Assembly: GCF_900116515.1 (NCBI RefSeq)
Contig: NZ_FPBA01000005.1
Span: 186,001 to 250,000 of the forward strand
DNA length: 64,000 bases
Source: Geodermatophilus amargosae
GTDB lineage: Bacteria; Actinomycetota; Actinomycetes; Mycobacteriales; Geodermatophilaceae
Direction: 5' to 3'
How positions within the stretch are numbered: the stretch's first letter is position 1; each line of letters starts with the position of its first letter. The notes beneath the pieces were generated by a model, which saw only the letters and a list, made by a program, of their open reading frames with translations, did not search any database and was not told the DNA's origin. Shown here piece after piece: positions 1 to 8,604 of this stretch. Both the position numbers and the translations under genes were made by a program.

Positions 1-1528
1 GGGCCAGGTCCCCGAGCACGGTGAGCGACCCGGCGGCCAGCCGGCGGGCCACCGCGCGGCACTGCAGCGGCGAGAGGTCCTGCGCCTCGTCGACGACGAC
101 GTGCCCGTAGCCCGCGGTCCGCTCGAGCAGCCCGGTCACCTCGTCGACCAGGACGGCGTCGGCCGCGGTCCAGGGCGCGGTGCGGACCGAGCGCGGCGCC
201 GGCCGGTGCAGCAGCGCCTGCTCCTCCTCGGTGAGCACGCCCCGCGCGGCGCGGGCGAGGACGGCGGGGTCGCCGAGCAGCTCCGCGACCAGGCCGGCGG
301 GGTCGCGGGCGGGCCAGACGGCGTCGCAGAACGCCCGGACCTCGGGGCTGCGCGCGGCCCGCCGGACCTCCCCGTCGGGAGGGCTGCCGCCGGCCTCCTC
401 CTTCTGCCGCCGCGCGTCCCCGGCCAGCAGCATCGCCAGCCGCTCGCGGCCGGCGGCGTAGTGCAGGCGCTGCTGGTCGTCGGCGACCCGGCCGCGGCGG
501 CGCAGGTCGTCGACGTACCGCTTGAGCCGCTCCACCGGCACCCGGTACCGGCGGCCGGCCAGCGGCACCATGACGTCGTCGGCGGGCTTGGCGATCGCGC
601 CCCACAGCGCCCGCTCGAGCACCTGCGCCATGCGGGCGTCGCCCTTGAGGACGGCGACCTCCGGGGCGTCCTGCGCCCGCACCGGCACCCGGCCGGTGAG
701 CTCGGCGACCGTCGTCTGGTCGACGTCGACCTCGCCGAGGGTGGGCAGCACCTGCTCGATGTAGCGCAGGAACGCCCGGTTGGGGCCGACGACGAGGACG
801 CCGGTGCGCGCCAGCTGCCCGCCGTGCGTGTAGAGCAGGTAGGCGGCGCGGTGCAGGCCGACGGCGGTCTTGCCGGTGCCCGGGGCGCCCTGCACGCAGA
901 CCGACTCGGCCAGCGGGGCGCGGACGATCTCGTCCTGCTCGGGCTGGATCGTGGCGACGATGTCGCGCATGGGGCCGCTGCGCGGGCGTTCGATCTCCTG
1001 GAGCAGGACCCGGCTCGATGTGTCGGCCCGGAGCAGCGTGCCGTCGCCCTCTCCCCCCGCGCCGAGGAGCTCGTCCTCGTAGCTGGTGAGCTCGCCGCCG
1101 GAGAAGCCGAACCGGCGGCGACGGACCAGGCCCTGCGGATCGGCGGTGCTGGCCCGGTAGAACGGCCGGCTCATGGGCGCCCGCCAGTCGATGACCACGG
1201 GGGAGCCGGTGCTGTCCCGGACGTGCCGGCGGCCGATGTGGAAGGTCTCGGCCGTGCCGTCGGGTGCGCCGGCGTCGGTGCCGGCATCGGTGCGGCCGAA
1301 GAAGGCCGGGACGCCGGGGTCGGCGGCCAGGGAGCGCAGCCGCTCGGCGCGGGCGGCACCGAGGCGCTCGGAGGCCCAGGCGTCGACACCGGCGTCGACG
1401 ACGGCGGTGGCGGCGGTGCGCATCTCGGTGAGGCAGTCGTCGGCGAGGGCCAGGTGGGCGCGCTCGGAGGCGAGGACGGGGTCGGTCGCGGTGGCGGTCC
1501 CGGTCGTGTCGGTCGGTGTCGCTGACAC
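1..1528 (-). CDS. helR: HelR/HelD-type superfamily 1 ATPase, 3' end outside window
   Basis: The reading frame runs from a GTG at 1528 to the window edge, so about 509 N-terminal codons are visible and the C-terminus is missing. A Walker A motif GAPGTGKT lies near residues 213-220 and a Walker B stretch VVDEAQDLSPLQ near residue 480. The helical N-terminal part precedes the ATPase domain and is followed by TSYEDELL and VVIDWRAPMSRPFYRA, which are typical of the UvrD-like HelD/HelR family. Members of that family bind RNA polymerase and release stalled or rifampicin-bound complexes, using ATP, in the cytoplasm. The start has no clear Shine-Dalgarno; a TAACGT box about ten bases upstream suggests a leaderless message. 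The actinobacterial HelR assignment is from motifs and length, not a search; a generic UvrD-like helicase is the alternative. Confidence 0.8.
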   Translation of the reverse strand, partial: MSATPTDTTGTATATDPVLASERAHLALADDCLTEMRTAATAVVDAGVDAWASERLGAARAERLRSLAADPGVPAFFGRTDAGTDAGAPDGTAETFHIGRRHVRDSTGSPVVIDWRAPMSRPFYRASTADPQGLVRRRRFGFSGGELTSYEDELLGAGGEGDGTLLRADTSSRVLLQEIERPRSGPMRDIVATIQPEQDEIVRAPLAESVCVQGAPGTGKTAVGLHRAAYLLYTHGGQLARTGVLVVGPNRAFLRYIEQVLPTLGEVDVDQTTVAELTGRVPVRAQDAPEVAVLKGDARMAQVLERALWGAIAKPADDVMVPLAGRRYRVPVERLKRYVDDLRRRGRVADDQQRLHYAAGRERLAMLLAGDARRQKEEAGGSPPDGEVRRAARSPEVRAFCDAVWPARDPAGLVAELLGDPAVLARAARGVLTEEEQALLHRPAPRSVRTAPWTAADAVLVDEVTGLLERTAGYGHVVVDEAQDLSPLQCRAVARRLAAGSLTVLGDLA

Positions 1529-1621
1529 GGTCGGTGGACGTTACGCCGGACCGTGCCGTGCGTCACCCCCGTTCCCCGGGGCGCCGGTGTGACGCCGGGG
1601 GCCGGTGGGGAGGATCGGGCC

Positions 1622-2638
1622 ATGCCCGACTCGATGCTCGCCGGCCGGCTCAACGTGCGCACCAAGCAGTTCGAGGTGAAGGAGGTGCCGCGCCCGACGC
1701 CCGGCCCCGGCCAGGTCCTCGTCGAGGTGCGCGCCGCGGGCATCTGCCTGTCCGACGTCCACCTGATCGACGGCCAGCTCAACCCGCTGTTCCTGCAGGG
1801 GGACGAGGTCACCCTCGGCCACGAGGTCGCCGGCGTCGTCGCCGAGCTCGGGGAGGGCGTGACCGGCGCGCAGGCCGGGGCGCGGGTCACGCTGCAGGCC
1901 GGCGAGGAGGTCGACGGGTAGATCCACACCCGCGGCGTCGACTACGACGGCGGCTGGGCGCAGTACGCGCTGTCCACCGTGGAGACGCTGGTGCCCATCC
2001 CCGACGACCTGCCCTTCGAGCAGGCCTGCATCGTCCCCGACGCGGTCTCCACGCCGTGGGCCTCGATCGTGAAGACCGCCGGCGTGCGCGCCGGCGAGCC
2101 GGTGGGCGTGTGGGGCATCGGCGGCCTGGGCGCGCACGCGGTGCAGCTGCTGCGGCTGGCCGGCGCGGCGCCGATCGTCGCCGTCGACCCGGTGGAGTCC
2201 GCCCGGGAGCGGGCGCTGGCCTTCGGCGCCGACCGCGCGCTGGACCCCTCCGAGGACATCGCCACCCGCGTGCGGGAGCTGACCGGCGGGGCCGGCCTGG
2301 CCCACGCGTTCGACTTCGCCGGCGTCGCCCCGGTGCGCGAGCAGGCCGTCCGCTGCCTGGAGCGCGGGGGCCGGCTGGTGCTCGTCGGCCTCACCGACCA
2401 GCCGCTGACCATCCGCAACGGCACCCAGTTCAGCTACTTCTCCCAGCAGGTCCTCGGCCACTACGGCTCCGAGCCCCAGCACGTGGAGCAGCTCATCGGC
2501 CTGATCCGGCACGGCCGCCTCGACCTGTCCCGCTCGGTCTCCGGCACGCTCCCGCTGGAGGAGGCCGCGCGCGGCGTGGAGATGCTCGAGCGCAAGGAGG
2601 GCAACCCGATCCGGCTGGTGCTGCAGCCCAACGGCTGA
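1622..2638 (+). pseudogene. zinc-binding alcohol dehydrogenase, interrupted by in-frame amber codon
   Basis: An ATG at 1622 preceded by GGGGAGGA opens a medium-chain dehydrogenase reading frame: N-terminal GroES-like fold with GICLSDVHLIDG and GHEVAGVV, then the Rossmann motif GVWGIGGLGAHAVQ and a complete C-terminus to TGA at 2638. Codon 100 (1919-1921) is TAG. The same frame resumes with IHTRGVDYDGGWAQYAL, so both halves lie in one frame and only this codon disrupts the protein. A single substitution from GAG, CAG or AAG would explain it. Either the gene is a recent pseudogene or the base is a sequencing error. The downstream half has a GTG at 1979 but would lack the catalytic domain. Substrate is unknown; members use NAD(P)H to interconvert alcohols and carbonyls. 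Confidence 0.85.
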
Positions 2639-2644
2639 GCCGCG

Positions 2645-3313
2645 TCAGGCCGGGCGGTCGCCGGGCTCCACGATGTGGACCTGCACCGCCCGGAACTGCC
2701 CCGGCGTCCCCAGCAGGACCTCCTTCGTCGGCTCGCCGACCTCCAGCGCGGGCTCCCGGCGCAACGCCGCCAGGGACGCCAGGCGGGGGTCGGCGAGCAC
2801 GGCGTCGACCATCCCCCGGTCGCCGCCGGTGAACAGCGCAGCCACCTCGCCGGCGTGCGGGATCAGGACGCGCGCGGCGGTGTCGGCGGCCGAGGTGACG
2901 ACGGCGTCGGCCTGGTTTCCGCGGCGGCGGGCGAAGCGCTGCTGGCTCCAGCCGCCGGCGGCGCTGCGGCCCTGGACGAGGCGGCTGTCGACCTTGGAGA
3001 CGACGAGGTCCGCGCCGTCGAAGACGCCGGTGGCCCAGCGGCCACGGCGCACCAGCAGGACCGCCGCGCGCCGGGGCTGCCGTGCCGCGGCGGTGAAGCC
3101 GGTCAGCAGCGGTGCCGACGGCGTCCAGCCGAAGGGAGCGCGCAGGGTCAGCGTGGTGCCGTCGGCGCACGACACGTCGAGAGCGCCGTCGTCGCCGGCC
3201 CTCGCCTCGATCGCCCCGTGCCGCGTGACGACGCCGTCCAGCCAGCGGCCCAGCCGCTCCGGTGCGACGCCGAGGACGCGGCCGCCGCCGGCCGCCGGCC
3301 GGGGGCGGGTCAC
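2645..3313 (-). CDS. acVLRF1-family peptidyl-tRNA hydrolase
   Basis: Predicted 222 residues. The motif GGWSQQRFARRRGNQ at about residues 120-134 is the signature of the Vms1-like release factor 1 fold, with the glutamine in the position used to cleave peptidyl-tRNA. Actinobacterial members (acVLRF1) are believed to free nascent chains from tRNA on stalled or split ribosomes in the cytoplasm; here this is inferred by family. I chose GTG 3313 because the preceding MFS gene ends at 3318, leaving a 4-bp gap, and because the conserved region begins soon after. The two genes are very probably cotranscribed. The gene is convergent with the interrupted dehydrogenase, ending 6 bp beyond its stop. No truncation is seen. 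Confidence 0.8.
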   Translation of the reverse strand: MTRPRPAAGGGRVLGVAPERLGRWLDGVVTRHGAIEARAGDDGALDVSCADGTTLTLRAPFGWTPSAPLLTGFTAAARQPRRAAVLLVRRGRWATGVFDGADLVVSKVDSRLVQGRSAAGGWSQQRFARRRGNQADAVVTSAADTAARVLIPHAGEVAALFTGGDRGMVDAVLADPRLASLAALRREPALEVGEPTKEVLLGTPGQFRAVQVHIVEPGDRPA

Positions 3314-3317
3314 CGGC

Positions 3318-4544
3318 TCAGCCGGTGACCTCACCGGCGAGCGCCGGCTCGGCGAGGTTCTCGGCCGGCACGTGCAGCAGCCGCTGCGCGGCGACCACGA
3401 CCACCGCGGCGATCCCGGCCGAGGCCGTCGCGACGAGGAAGGCGGCATTGGCACTCACGGTGTCGACGATCTTCCCGGCGATCGAGGTGCCGACGGCGAC
3501 CCCGAGGCCGAGCGCGGTGCCGATCCACGTGAACGCCTCGGTGACGGCGGACTTCGGCACGATCAGCTCGGCGAGGGTGAACGAGCTGATCAGCGACGGC
3601 GAGACGGCCACGCCGGCCAGCACGACGAACGGGATCATCAGCCAGACGTTGCTGATGAGCGTCAGCGGCACGGACAGCACGGTGAGCACCACCAGGACGA
3701 CGAGCAGCCGGTGGCGCAGCGGGTGGCGCCAGTGCACCGCGCCCCAGCCGATGCCGCTGACCATCGACCCGACCGCGAGCCCCGCGATGAGCACACCCGA
3801 GAGCCCCATCACGCCGGCCTCGTCGGCGAAGGCGACCAGCGCGATCTCCAGCGTGCCGAGGATCGACCCGACGGCGGCGCCGACGACGAACAGCACGCGC
3901 AGGCCCGGCGTGCGGATGGCCGAGGGCCCCCTGCGCGCCTCGTGGCCGTGCGGTGGGGGCTCGGTGCGGCCCTGGGCCGCGAACAGCAGTGCGCCGACGA
4001 CGGCGAGGGTGAAGGCGGTGACCACGCCCGAGGTCGCGTGCCCCGTGGTCGAGAGGAACGTGACCAGCACCGGCCCGACGATGAAGACCATCTCGTCGAC
4101 GACGGACTCCATGGCCAGCGCCGCGGGCAGCCGCGAGGTGCCCCGGAGCAGGTGGGTCCACCGCACGCGGATCATCGAGGCGACCGGCGGGATGCACGCG
4201 CCCGCGACGCCGGCGGTGACGAAGAAGGTCCAGCGCGGCCAGTCGTCCTTCACCGCGGTGAGGAAGAGCGCGCCGGCCGCGGCGAAGAGCGCGATGACGG
4301 GGAGCAGCGTGCGGCGCTGGCCGAAGGTGTCGGCGAGCCGGCCGAGGACCGGGCCGGCCAGGGCGGTGGTGACCGCGCCGGCGGCGGCGACGGTGCCGCC
4401 GAGGCCGTAGGAGCCGGTCTCGTCGGCGATCAGCAGGACGCAGCCGAGCCCGACCATCGACAGCGGCAGCCGGCCGATGAAGGCAGCGAGCACCATGGGG
4501 AGCGCGTGCGGCGTGCGCAGCACGTGCAGGTAGGGACTGAGCAC
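3318..4544 (-). CDS. MFS transporter, 12 membrane segments
   Basis: 408 residues with about twelve hydrophobic segments and the MFS loop motif GRLADTFGQRR between helices 2 and 3. Helices 1-6 and 7-12 are separated by a basic cytoplasmic loop around GRTEPPPHGHEARRG. It is an inner-membrane secondary transporter, probably exporting small molecules, but substrate cannot be read from sequence. The start is a GTG at 4544 with only weak ribosome binding sequence; a TTAGCG box lies about 40 bases upstream. It is the first gene of a likely two-gene transcription unit with the acVLRF1 gene 4 bp downstream. A strong hairpin at 4649-4686 separates it from pckG. Confidence 0.85.
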   Translation of the reverse strand: MLSPYLHVLRTPHALPMVLAAFIGRLPLSMVGLGCVLLIADETGSYGLGGTVAAAGAVTTALAGPVLGRLADTFGQRRTLLPVIALFAAAGALFLTAVKDDWPRWTFFVTAGVAGACIPPVASMIRVRWTHLLRGTSRLPAALAMESVVDEMVFIVGPVLVTFLSTTGHATSGVVTAFTLAVVGALLFAAQGRTEPPPHGHEARRGPSAIRTPGLRVLFVVGAAVGSILGTLEIALVAFADEAGVMGLSGVLIAGLAVGSMVSGIGWGAVHWRHPLRHRLLVVLVVLTVLSVPLTLISNVWLMIPFVVLAGVAVSPSLISSFTLAELIVPKSAVTEAFTWIGTALGLGVAVGTSIAGKIVDTVSANAAFLVATASAGIAAVVVVAAQRLLHVPAENLAEPALAGEVTG

Positions 4545-4648
4545 CGGGGCGGGACCTGTCGTCAGGGGGACGCTGGTTCGCCCGTCACGCTAACCGACGG
4601 CCGCACGCTCGGCTGGCAGACGGCTCCGTTGCGTGCCGACACGAGCAC

Positions 4649-4686
4649 GGGCCCCGCGCCGGACGACGCTGTCCGGTGCGGGGCCC
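4649..4686 (-). terminator. GC-rich hairpin terminator after pckG
   Basis: A 16-bp stem, GGGCCCCGCGCCGGAC against GTCCGGTGCGGGGCCC with one G-U pair and a 6-base loop. It lies 60 bp beyond the pckG stop. There is no clear U tract, as is usual in high-GC actinobacteria. Confidence 0.75.
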
Positions 4687-4747
4687 GCGTGGCCCCTCTC
4701 GGGGCACCGCCCCCGGTCCGTGAGGGACCGGCGGCGGAGACTCGTCA
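4687..4747 (-). repeat. 3' structured repeat element, divergent copy D
   Basis: Starting at the pckG stop codon on the minus strand, the sequence contains GGTCCCTC, an inner hairpin around GGGGCGGTGCCCC and then GAGGGGCC, which can pair back to the first arm. The inner hairpin and outer arm match copy A at 9213-9274 even though the segment just after the stop differs. Confidence 0.4.
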
Positions 4748-6559
4748 GGCGAGGCGGCTCTTGAGGATCTCCAGCTCGTCCCACATGGTGCTGGGCAGCT
4801 TGTCCCCGAACTTCTCGAACCACTCGGTGATCTGGGGGACCTCCTGCCGCCACTCGTCCTTGTCGACGGTGAGCGCCTGGCGCACCTGGTCCTCGGTCAT
4901 GCCCAGGCCCGAGACGTCGAGCGAGCCCGGCGCCGGGACGTGGCCGACCGGGGTCTCCTCAGCGGCCGCGGTGCCCTCCAGGCGCTCGACGACCCACTTG
5001 AGGACCCGGCTGTTCTCGCCGAAGCCCGGCCACAGGAAGCCGCCGTCCTCGTCCCGCCGGAACCAGTTCACGTAGAAGATCCGCGGCAGCTTGGTGGCGT
5101 CGTGCGCCTTGCCGGTCTCGACCCAGTGCCGGAAGTAGTCCCCGGCGTTGTAGCCGATGAACGGCAGCATGGCGAAGGGGTCGCGGCGGACGACGCCGAC
5201 GGCGCCGGTGGCCGCGGCCGTCGTCTCCGAGGAGAGCGTGGCGCCCATGAACACGCCGTGGTTCCAGTCCCGCGCCTCCGTGACCAGCGGGATCGTGGTC
5301 TTGCGGCGGCCGCCGAAGAGGATCGCCGAGATCGGCACGCCCTTCGGGTCGGTGTACTCCGGCGCCAGGATCGGGCACTGGGTGATCGGGGTGCAGAACC
5401 GCGAGTTCGGGTGCGACGACGGCTCGTCGGAGTCCGGCGTCCAGTCCTGCTTCTTCCAGCTGGTGAGGTGCGCCGGCGGCTCCTCGGTCATGCCCTCCCA
5501 CCAGACGTCGCCGTCGTCGGTGAGCGCGACGTTGGTGAAGACCGAGTTGCCGTTGTCGATGGTGCGCATCGCGTTCGGGTTGGTGTCCCAGCCGGTCCCC
5601 GGGGCGACGCCGAACAGCCCGTACTCGGGGTTGACGGCGTACAGCCGGCCGTCCTCGCCGAACCGCATCCAGGCGATGTCGTCGCCGATCGTCTCGACCT
5701 TCCACCCGGGGATGGTCGGCTCGAGCATGGCCAGGTTCGTCTTGCCGCAGGCCGACGGGAAGGCCCCGGCCACGTAGTACGTCTTCTGCTGCGGGCTGGT
5801 CAGCTTGAGGATCAGCATGTGCTCGGCCAGCCAGCCCTCGTCGCGGGCCATCGCCGAGGCGATCCGCAGCGAGTAGCACTTCTTGCCGAGCAGGGCGTTG
5901 CCGCCGTAGCCCGAGCCGTAGGACCAGATGGCCCGCTCCTCGGGGAAGTGCACGATGTACTTGGTCTGGCTGCACGGCCAGGGCACGTCCTGCTGGCCCT
6001 GCTCCAGCGGGGCGCCGAGGGAGTGCATGGCCGGGACGAACGGCCGGTCGGTGCCCATCGCCTCGAGGATCCGGCCGCCGATGCGGGCCATGACCCGCAT
6101 GGAGACGACGACGTACTCGGAGTCGGTGAGCTCCACGCCGAACATCGGGTTCTCGGCCTCGACCGGGCCCATGCAGAACGGGATGACGTACATCGTCCGG
6201 CCACGCATCGAGCCCCGGTAGAGCTCGGTCATGATCGACTTCATCTCGTCGGGGGCCATCCAGTTGTTGGTCGGCCCCGCGTCGGCCTCGTCGACCGAGC
6301 AGATGAAGGTGCGGTCCTCGACGCGCGCGACGTCACTGGGGTCGGAGGCGCACCAGAACGAGTTGGGCTTCTTCTCCAGGCGGGTGAAGGTGCCGGCGTC
6401 GACCAGCTTCTGGGTCAGCCGCTCCCACTCCTCGTCGGTGCCGTCCACCCACACCACCTGGTCCGGGGTGGTCAGCTCCGCCATCTCGCGCACCCAGGCG
6501 AGCAGCCGGGCGTGCGTCGTGGGGGCGTTCTCGAGACCGGGGGTGGCCACGGAAGTCAC
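4745..6559 (-). CDS. pckG: phosphoenolpyruvate carboxykinase (GTP)
   Basis: 604 residues, the usual length of GTP-dependent PEPCK. It converts oxaloacetate plus GTP to phosphoenolpyruvate, CO2 and GDP, the entry step of gluconeogenesis, in the cytoplasm. The nucleotide-binding kinase motif FPSACGKTN is at residues 267-275, the metal-binding motif GDDIAWMRF at 292-300, and the conserved NWFRRDE near 510. The N-terminal region contains the conserved NNWMAP and YVIPFCMGP segments. GTG 6559 is preceded by GGATGGAGA at good spacing. The gene stands alone: a hairpin follows it, and the 220-bp region upstream contains an inverted repeat that could be regulatory. No key residue is missing. Confidence 0.97.
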   Translation of the reverse strand: MTSVATPGLENAPTTHARLLAWVREMAELTTPDQVVWVDGTDEEWERLTQKLVDAGTFTRLEKKPNSFWCASDPSDVARVEDRTFICSVDEADAGPTNNWMAPDEMKSIMTELYRGSMRGRTMYVIPFCMGPVEAENPMFGVELTDSEYVVVSMRVMARIGGRILEAMGTDRPFVPAMHSLGAPLEQGQQDVPWPCSQTKYIVHFPEERAIWSYGSGYGGNALLGKKCYSLRIASAMARDEGWLAEHMLILKLTSPQQKTYYVAGAFPSACGKTNLAMLEPTIPGWKVETIGDDIAWMRFGEDGRLYAVNPEYGLFGVAPGTGWDTNPNAMRTIDNGNSVFTNVALTDDGDVWWEGMTEEPPAHLTSWKKQDWTPDSDEPSSHPNSRFCTPITQCPILAPEYTDPKGVPISAILFGGRRKTTIPLVTEARDWNHGVFMGATLSSETTAAATGAVGVVRRDPFAMLPFIGYNAGDYFRHWVETGKAHDATKLPRIFYVNWFRRDEDGGFLWPGFGENSRVLKWVVERLEGTAAAEETPVGHVPAPGSLDVSGLGMTEDQVRQALTVDKDEWRQEVPQITEWFEKFGDKLPSTMWDELEILKSRLA

Positions 6560-6780
6560 GGCGTCTCCATCCTCTGGGCACGCCGGGTGTCGACGGACAC
6601 CGGCGCCGGTGCGTGCTGTGACCCGGGTCCGGCGGAACGCGTCCGGCCGTCCGGGTCGGGTCAGCGTACAAGCGGGGACACCCGCCTGTAACGGTGAGAG
6701 ATGTTACGTCTAGGACGTCTATGTCCGCTCGGGGCGGTGACCGGGAACACTGCAGGTGGGAGCCGTGTTGAGGGGTCCAC
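6560..6780. promoter_or_regulatory. divergent intergenic region with GTAAC-N10-GTTAC repeat
   Basis: Between pckG (minus) and a small plus-strand ORF. GTAAC (6688-6692) and GTTAC (6703-6707) form an inverted repeat with a 10-base spacer, followed by two direct ACGTCTA motifs at about 6706-6721. This is the only AT-rich spot here and a likely place for the pckG promoter and a regulator site; the factor is unknown. Confidence 0.4.
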
Positions 6781-6999
6781 GTGACAAGCCTCACGCCCGG
6801 ATCCGGAGCCCTTCCCGCCCTACTCACACCCCTGCGGCTGCGCGGGGTCACCCTCCCCGACCACTCCGCCCGCGACCTCACCGGCTCCCACGACACCTAC
6901 CCGGTGCAGGCCGGCCCGCGGCTGGGCCGACGGGAGTTCCTCGGGAGGCTGGACCCGTGGACCGGCCCGGAGCCGGTCCAGGTGGCGGGGCGGTCCTGA
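6781..6999 (+). CDS. small hypothetical protein, possible gene remnant
   Basis: 72 codons from a GTG with GAGGGG eight bases upstream. Residues 14-26 (LLTPLRLRGVTLP) resemble the first strand of old-yellow-enzyme-type flavin oxidoreductases, which begin with a similar LFxPLxLRG sequence. The rest does not continue that fold, so this may be the fused stub of a lost oxidoreductase gene. It ends two bases before the start of the next gene and could simply be a leader cistron for it. There are no membrane segments or signal peptide. I do not recognise a function. Confidence 0.35.
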   Translation: MTSLTPGSGALPALLTPLRLRGVTLPDHSARDLTGSHDTYPVQAGPRLGRREFLGRLDPWTGPEPVQVAGRS

Positions 7000-7000
7000 G

Positions 7001-7423
7001 GTGGGGTCGCGCCGGGCGCTGCTGGCGGTGTCGGCCGTCCAGCTGGGCGCGGACGTCGCCGGCCAGGTCCTCGCGCTGCGCCGCCGGCACGCCTTCGACA
7101 CGCCCGTGCTCGCCGGCTCCCCGGACACGGTCGGCCGCGACTCGTGGTGGGCGGGGACGGCGCTGAGCCCGCCGGCGTGGACGGTGGCGGTGCACGCCGG
7201 GGCGCTGGCGCGGCTGGCGGTCCGGCCCGACCCCCGGGCGGCAACCGTCCTGGCGTGGGTCGGCGCCGCCCTGGTGCCGGGCTATCTGCAGGAGCGGCTC
7301 GTCCGGCAGCGGCTCACTCCCGCGGGGGTGCAGCGGTCGGAGACGGCGGTGGTCGTCGTCGGCCTGGCCGCCGCCGCGGCGATGGCCGCGCTCGGCGCCC
7401 GGGCCTCCGGCGCCCGGCCGTAG
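7001..7423 (+). CDS. hypothetical four-helix membrane protein
   Basis: 140 residues from GTG 7001, immediately after the preceding small ORF. Four hydrophobic segments are visible: LLAVSAVQLGADVAGQVLAL, WTVAVHAGALARLAV, ATVLAWVGAALVPGYL and TAVVVVGLAAAAAMAALGA. The order and length suggest a small polytopic inner-membrane protein; no catalytic motif is present. A decayed copy of the same gene lies directly downstream at 7484-7662, with matching N- and C-terminal sequence. I do not recognise a named family. Confidence 0.6.
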   Translation: MGSRRALLAVSAVQLGADVAGQVLALRRRHAFDTPVLAGSPDTVGRDSWWAGTALSPPAWTVAVHAGALARLAVRPDPRAATVLAWVGAALVPGYLQERLVRQRLTPAGVQRSETAVVVVGLAAAAAMAALGARASGARP

Positions 7424-7468
7424 CCGGCGGCGGCGTCCGGACCGCCGCCACGGGACGCCGCCCGCCGG

Positions 7469-7474
7469 TACGGT
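7469..7474 (+). promoter_or_regulatory. -10 box of a decayed leaderless gene
   Basis: TACGGT followed by nine bases and then the ATG of the decayed paralogue at 7484. The spacing matches leaderless starts elsewhere in the window. Confidence 0.45.
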
Positions 7475-7483
7475 CCCCGGCCC

Positions 7484-7662
7484 ATGCCGACCCGGTCCGC
7501 ACGCGTCGCCGTCTCCACCGCCCAGCTCGCCGCGGGCCTGACCGGGGCCGCGAGCGGCTGGCCGCGCCGGCCGCCGACCCGCTGAAGACGGCGGTCGTCG
7601 TCACCGGACCGGGCCCGGCGGCGGCGATGGCGGTGCTGGGCCGGCCGGGCGCAGCCTCCTGA
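7484..7662 (+). pseudogene. decayed tandem duplicate of the 7001-7423 membrane protein
   Basis: The ATG frame reads MPTRSARVAVSTAQLAAGLTG, which matches the start of the upstream protein (MGSRRALLAVSAVQLGADVAG), but hits TGA after 33 codons at 7585. In a second frame the sequence LKTAVVVTGPGPAAAMAVLG ends at TGA 7662 and matches the upstream C-terminus SETAVVVVGLAAAAAMAALG. About 240 bases of the middle are missing and the remaining ends are out of frame. The simplest reading is a tandem duplication followed by internal deletion. A biased hydrophobic composition could mimic this, but both ends match in the right order. Confidence 0.6.
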
Positions 7663-7665
7663 GGC

Positions 7666-8193
7666 TCAGGCCTGCGGCGCCCGGCCGTAGTCGGGGCCGG
7701 TCTCGGCGAGGAAGGTGTCCCAGTCGCCGGGTCCGCTGCGCCCACCGACCGCGGCGTCGAGCTTGTCGAGGTACCAGTGCCAGCCGAGGGCGAAGTCGGT
7801 GACGTCGGTGCCGGCGGCGAAGACCTGGACGAAGTGCAGCGTCGTCCGGCCGCTCTCCACGGCGAGGGCGAGCTCGACCCGCCAGTCCTGCTGCTCGGCC
7901 CACTCGACGACGAGCGTGCGCGGCGGGTCGCACTCGGCGATGCGCACGGCCTCCCCGACCGGCTGGTCCTCGTGCGTCATCGTCAGGGTCCCCTGGGCCC
8001 CCGGAGCCCGCTCCCCCTCGTAGGTGCCGAACCAGCGGGCCAGCCGGTCGGGCTCGGTGAGGGCGGCCCAGACGTCGTCGGGCCCCTCGGACCACGAGCG
8101 GCGGAACTCCAGCCGGAGACGGCCGTCGGGCAGTTCGGTGACCACACCCCGGCGGCTGGTGGGCGGGTCGGCAGGGCGCTGCAGGTCGGTCAC
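7666..8193 (-). CDS. SRPBCC (AHSA1-like) domain protein
   Basis: 175 residues. After a short basic N-terminus comes the START-like fold of the AHSA1 group: LEFRRSWSEGPDDVWAALTEPDRLARWFGTYEG near residues 25-60 and the C-terminal helix GWHWYLDKLDAAV. The fold makes a deep hydrophobic cavity; the ligand is unknown. GTG 8193 overlaps the stop of the upstream ArsR gene as GTGA, so the two are translationally coupled. ArsR-AHSA1 pairs are common in actinobacteria and a second one occurs at 61180-62042 in this window. In such pairs the ArsR protein usually represses its own operon. Confidence 0.85.
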   Translation of the reverse strand: MTDLQRPADPPTSRRGVVTELPDGRLRLEFRRSWSEGPDDVWAALTEPDRLARWFGTYEGERAPGAQGTLTMTHEDQPVGEAVRIAECDPPRTLVVEWAEQQDWRVELALAVESGRTTLHFVQVFAAGTDVTDFALGWHWYLDKLDAAVGGRSGPGDWDTFLAETGPDYGRAPQA

Positions 8194-8531
8194 GAGGGGT
8201 CTCCGTCCGTCGGGGTGTGGACCCGGGCCCGGCGGCCGCGGGCGATCTCGGTGTCGAGGGCGTCGAACCGCTGCGCCCACAGGTCGCGGTAGGACTCCAG
8301 CCAGTCGTCGACCTCCCGCAGCGGGCGCGGGTCGAGCGCGTAGAGCCGCCGGCGGCCCTCGACCCGGCTGGAGACCAGCCCGGCCTCGCGCAGCACGCGC
8401 AGGTGCCGGCTGATCGCCGGGCGGCTCACCGCGAACCGGCCGGCCAGCTCCCCCGCGGGCAGCTCGCCGTCCCGGAGCAGCGCCAGGAGCTGCCGCCGGG
8501 TCGGGTCCGCGAGTGCTGCGAGCGCCTCCAC
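8190..8531 (-). CDS. ArsR-family transcriptional regulator
   Basis: A winged-helix repressor: ALADPTRRQLLALLRDGELPAGELAGRFAVSRPAISRHLRVLREAGLV is the typical N-terminal HTH, followed by the wing RVEGRRRLYAL and a C-terminal helix. No metal-binding CxC is seen, so it is of the ligand- or partner-controlled kind. I placed the start at GTG 8531 (113 residues) because it begins right at the family's usual N-terminus and leaves the palindrome at 8541-8556 upstream. A GTG at 8549 would add six residues. Neither has a Shine-Dalgarno, suggesting a leaderless message. It is coupled to the SRPBCC gene. Confidence 0.85.
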   Translation of the reverse strand: MEALAALADPTRRQLLALLRDGELPAGELAGRFAVSRPAISRHLRVLREAGLVSSRVEGRRRLYALDPRPLREVDDWLESYRDLWAQRFDALDTEIARGRRARVHTPTDGDPS

Positions 8532-8540
8532 ACCGGATGT

Positions 8541-8556
8541 GTAACACACGGGTTAC
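8541..8556. promoter_or_regulatory. candidate ArsR operator, GTAAC-N6-GTTAC
   Basis: GTAACACACGGGTTAC is an inverted repeat just upstream of the chosen ArsR start. Its position fits autorepression. Confidence 0.5.
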
Positions 8557-8604
8557 GCGTCGGGCGAGGGGTTGCCGCCGAGGCGCCAGGGGCAGGGAGG
8601 ACGC

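Noticed and set aside
1919-1921. Pyrrolysine or programmed read-through at the TAG
   Set aside because: No pyl genes or read-through signal are seen. Homologous dehydrogenases have an ordinary residue at this place.
6756-7166. 136-codon plus frame overlapping the small ORF at 6781
   Set aside because: Arg/Pro/Ser-rich composition typical of a shadow frame.
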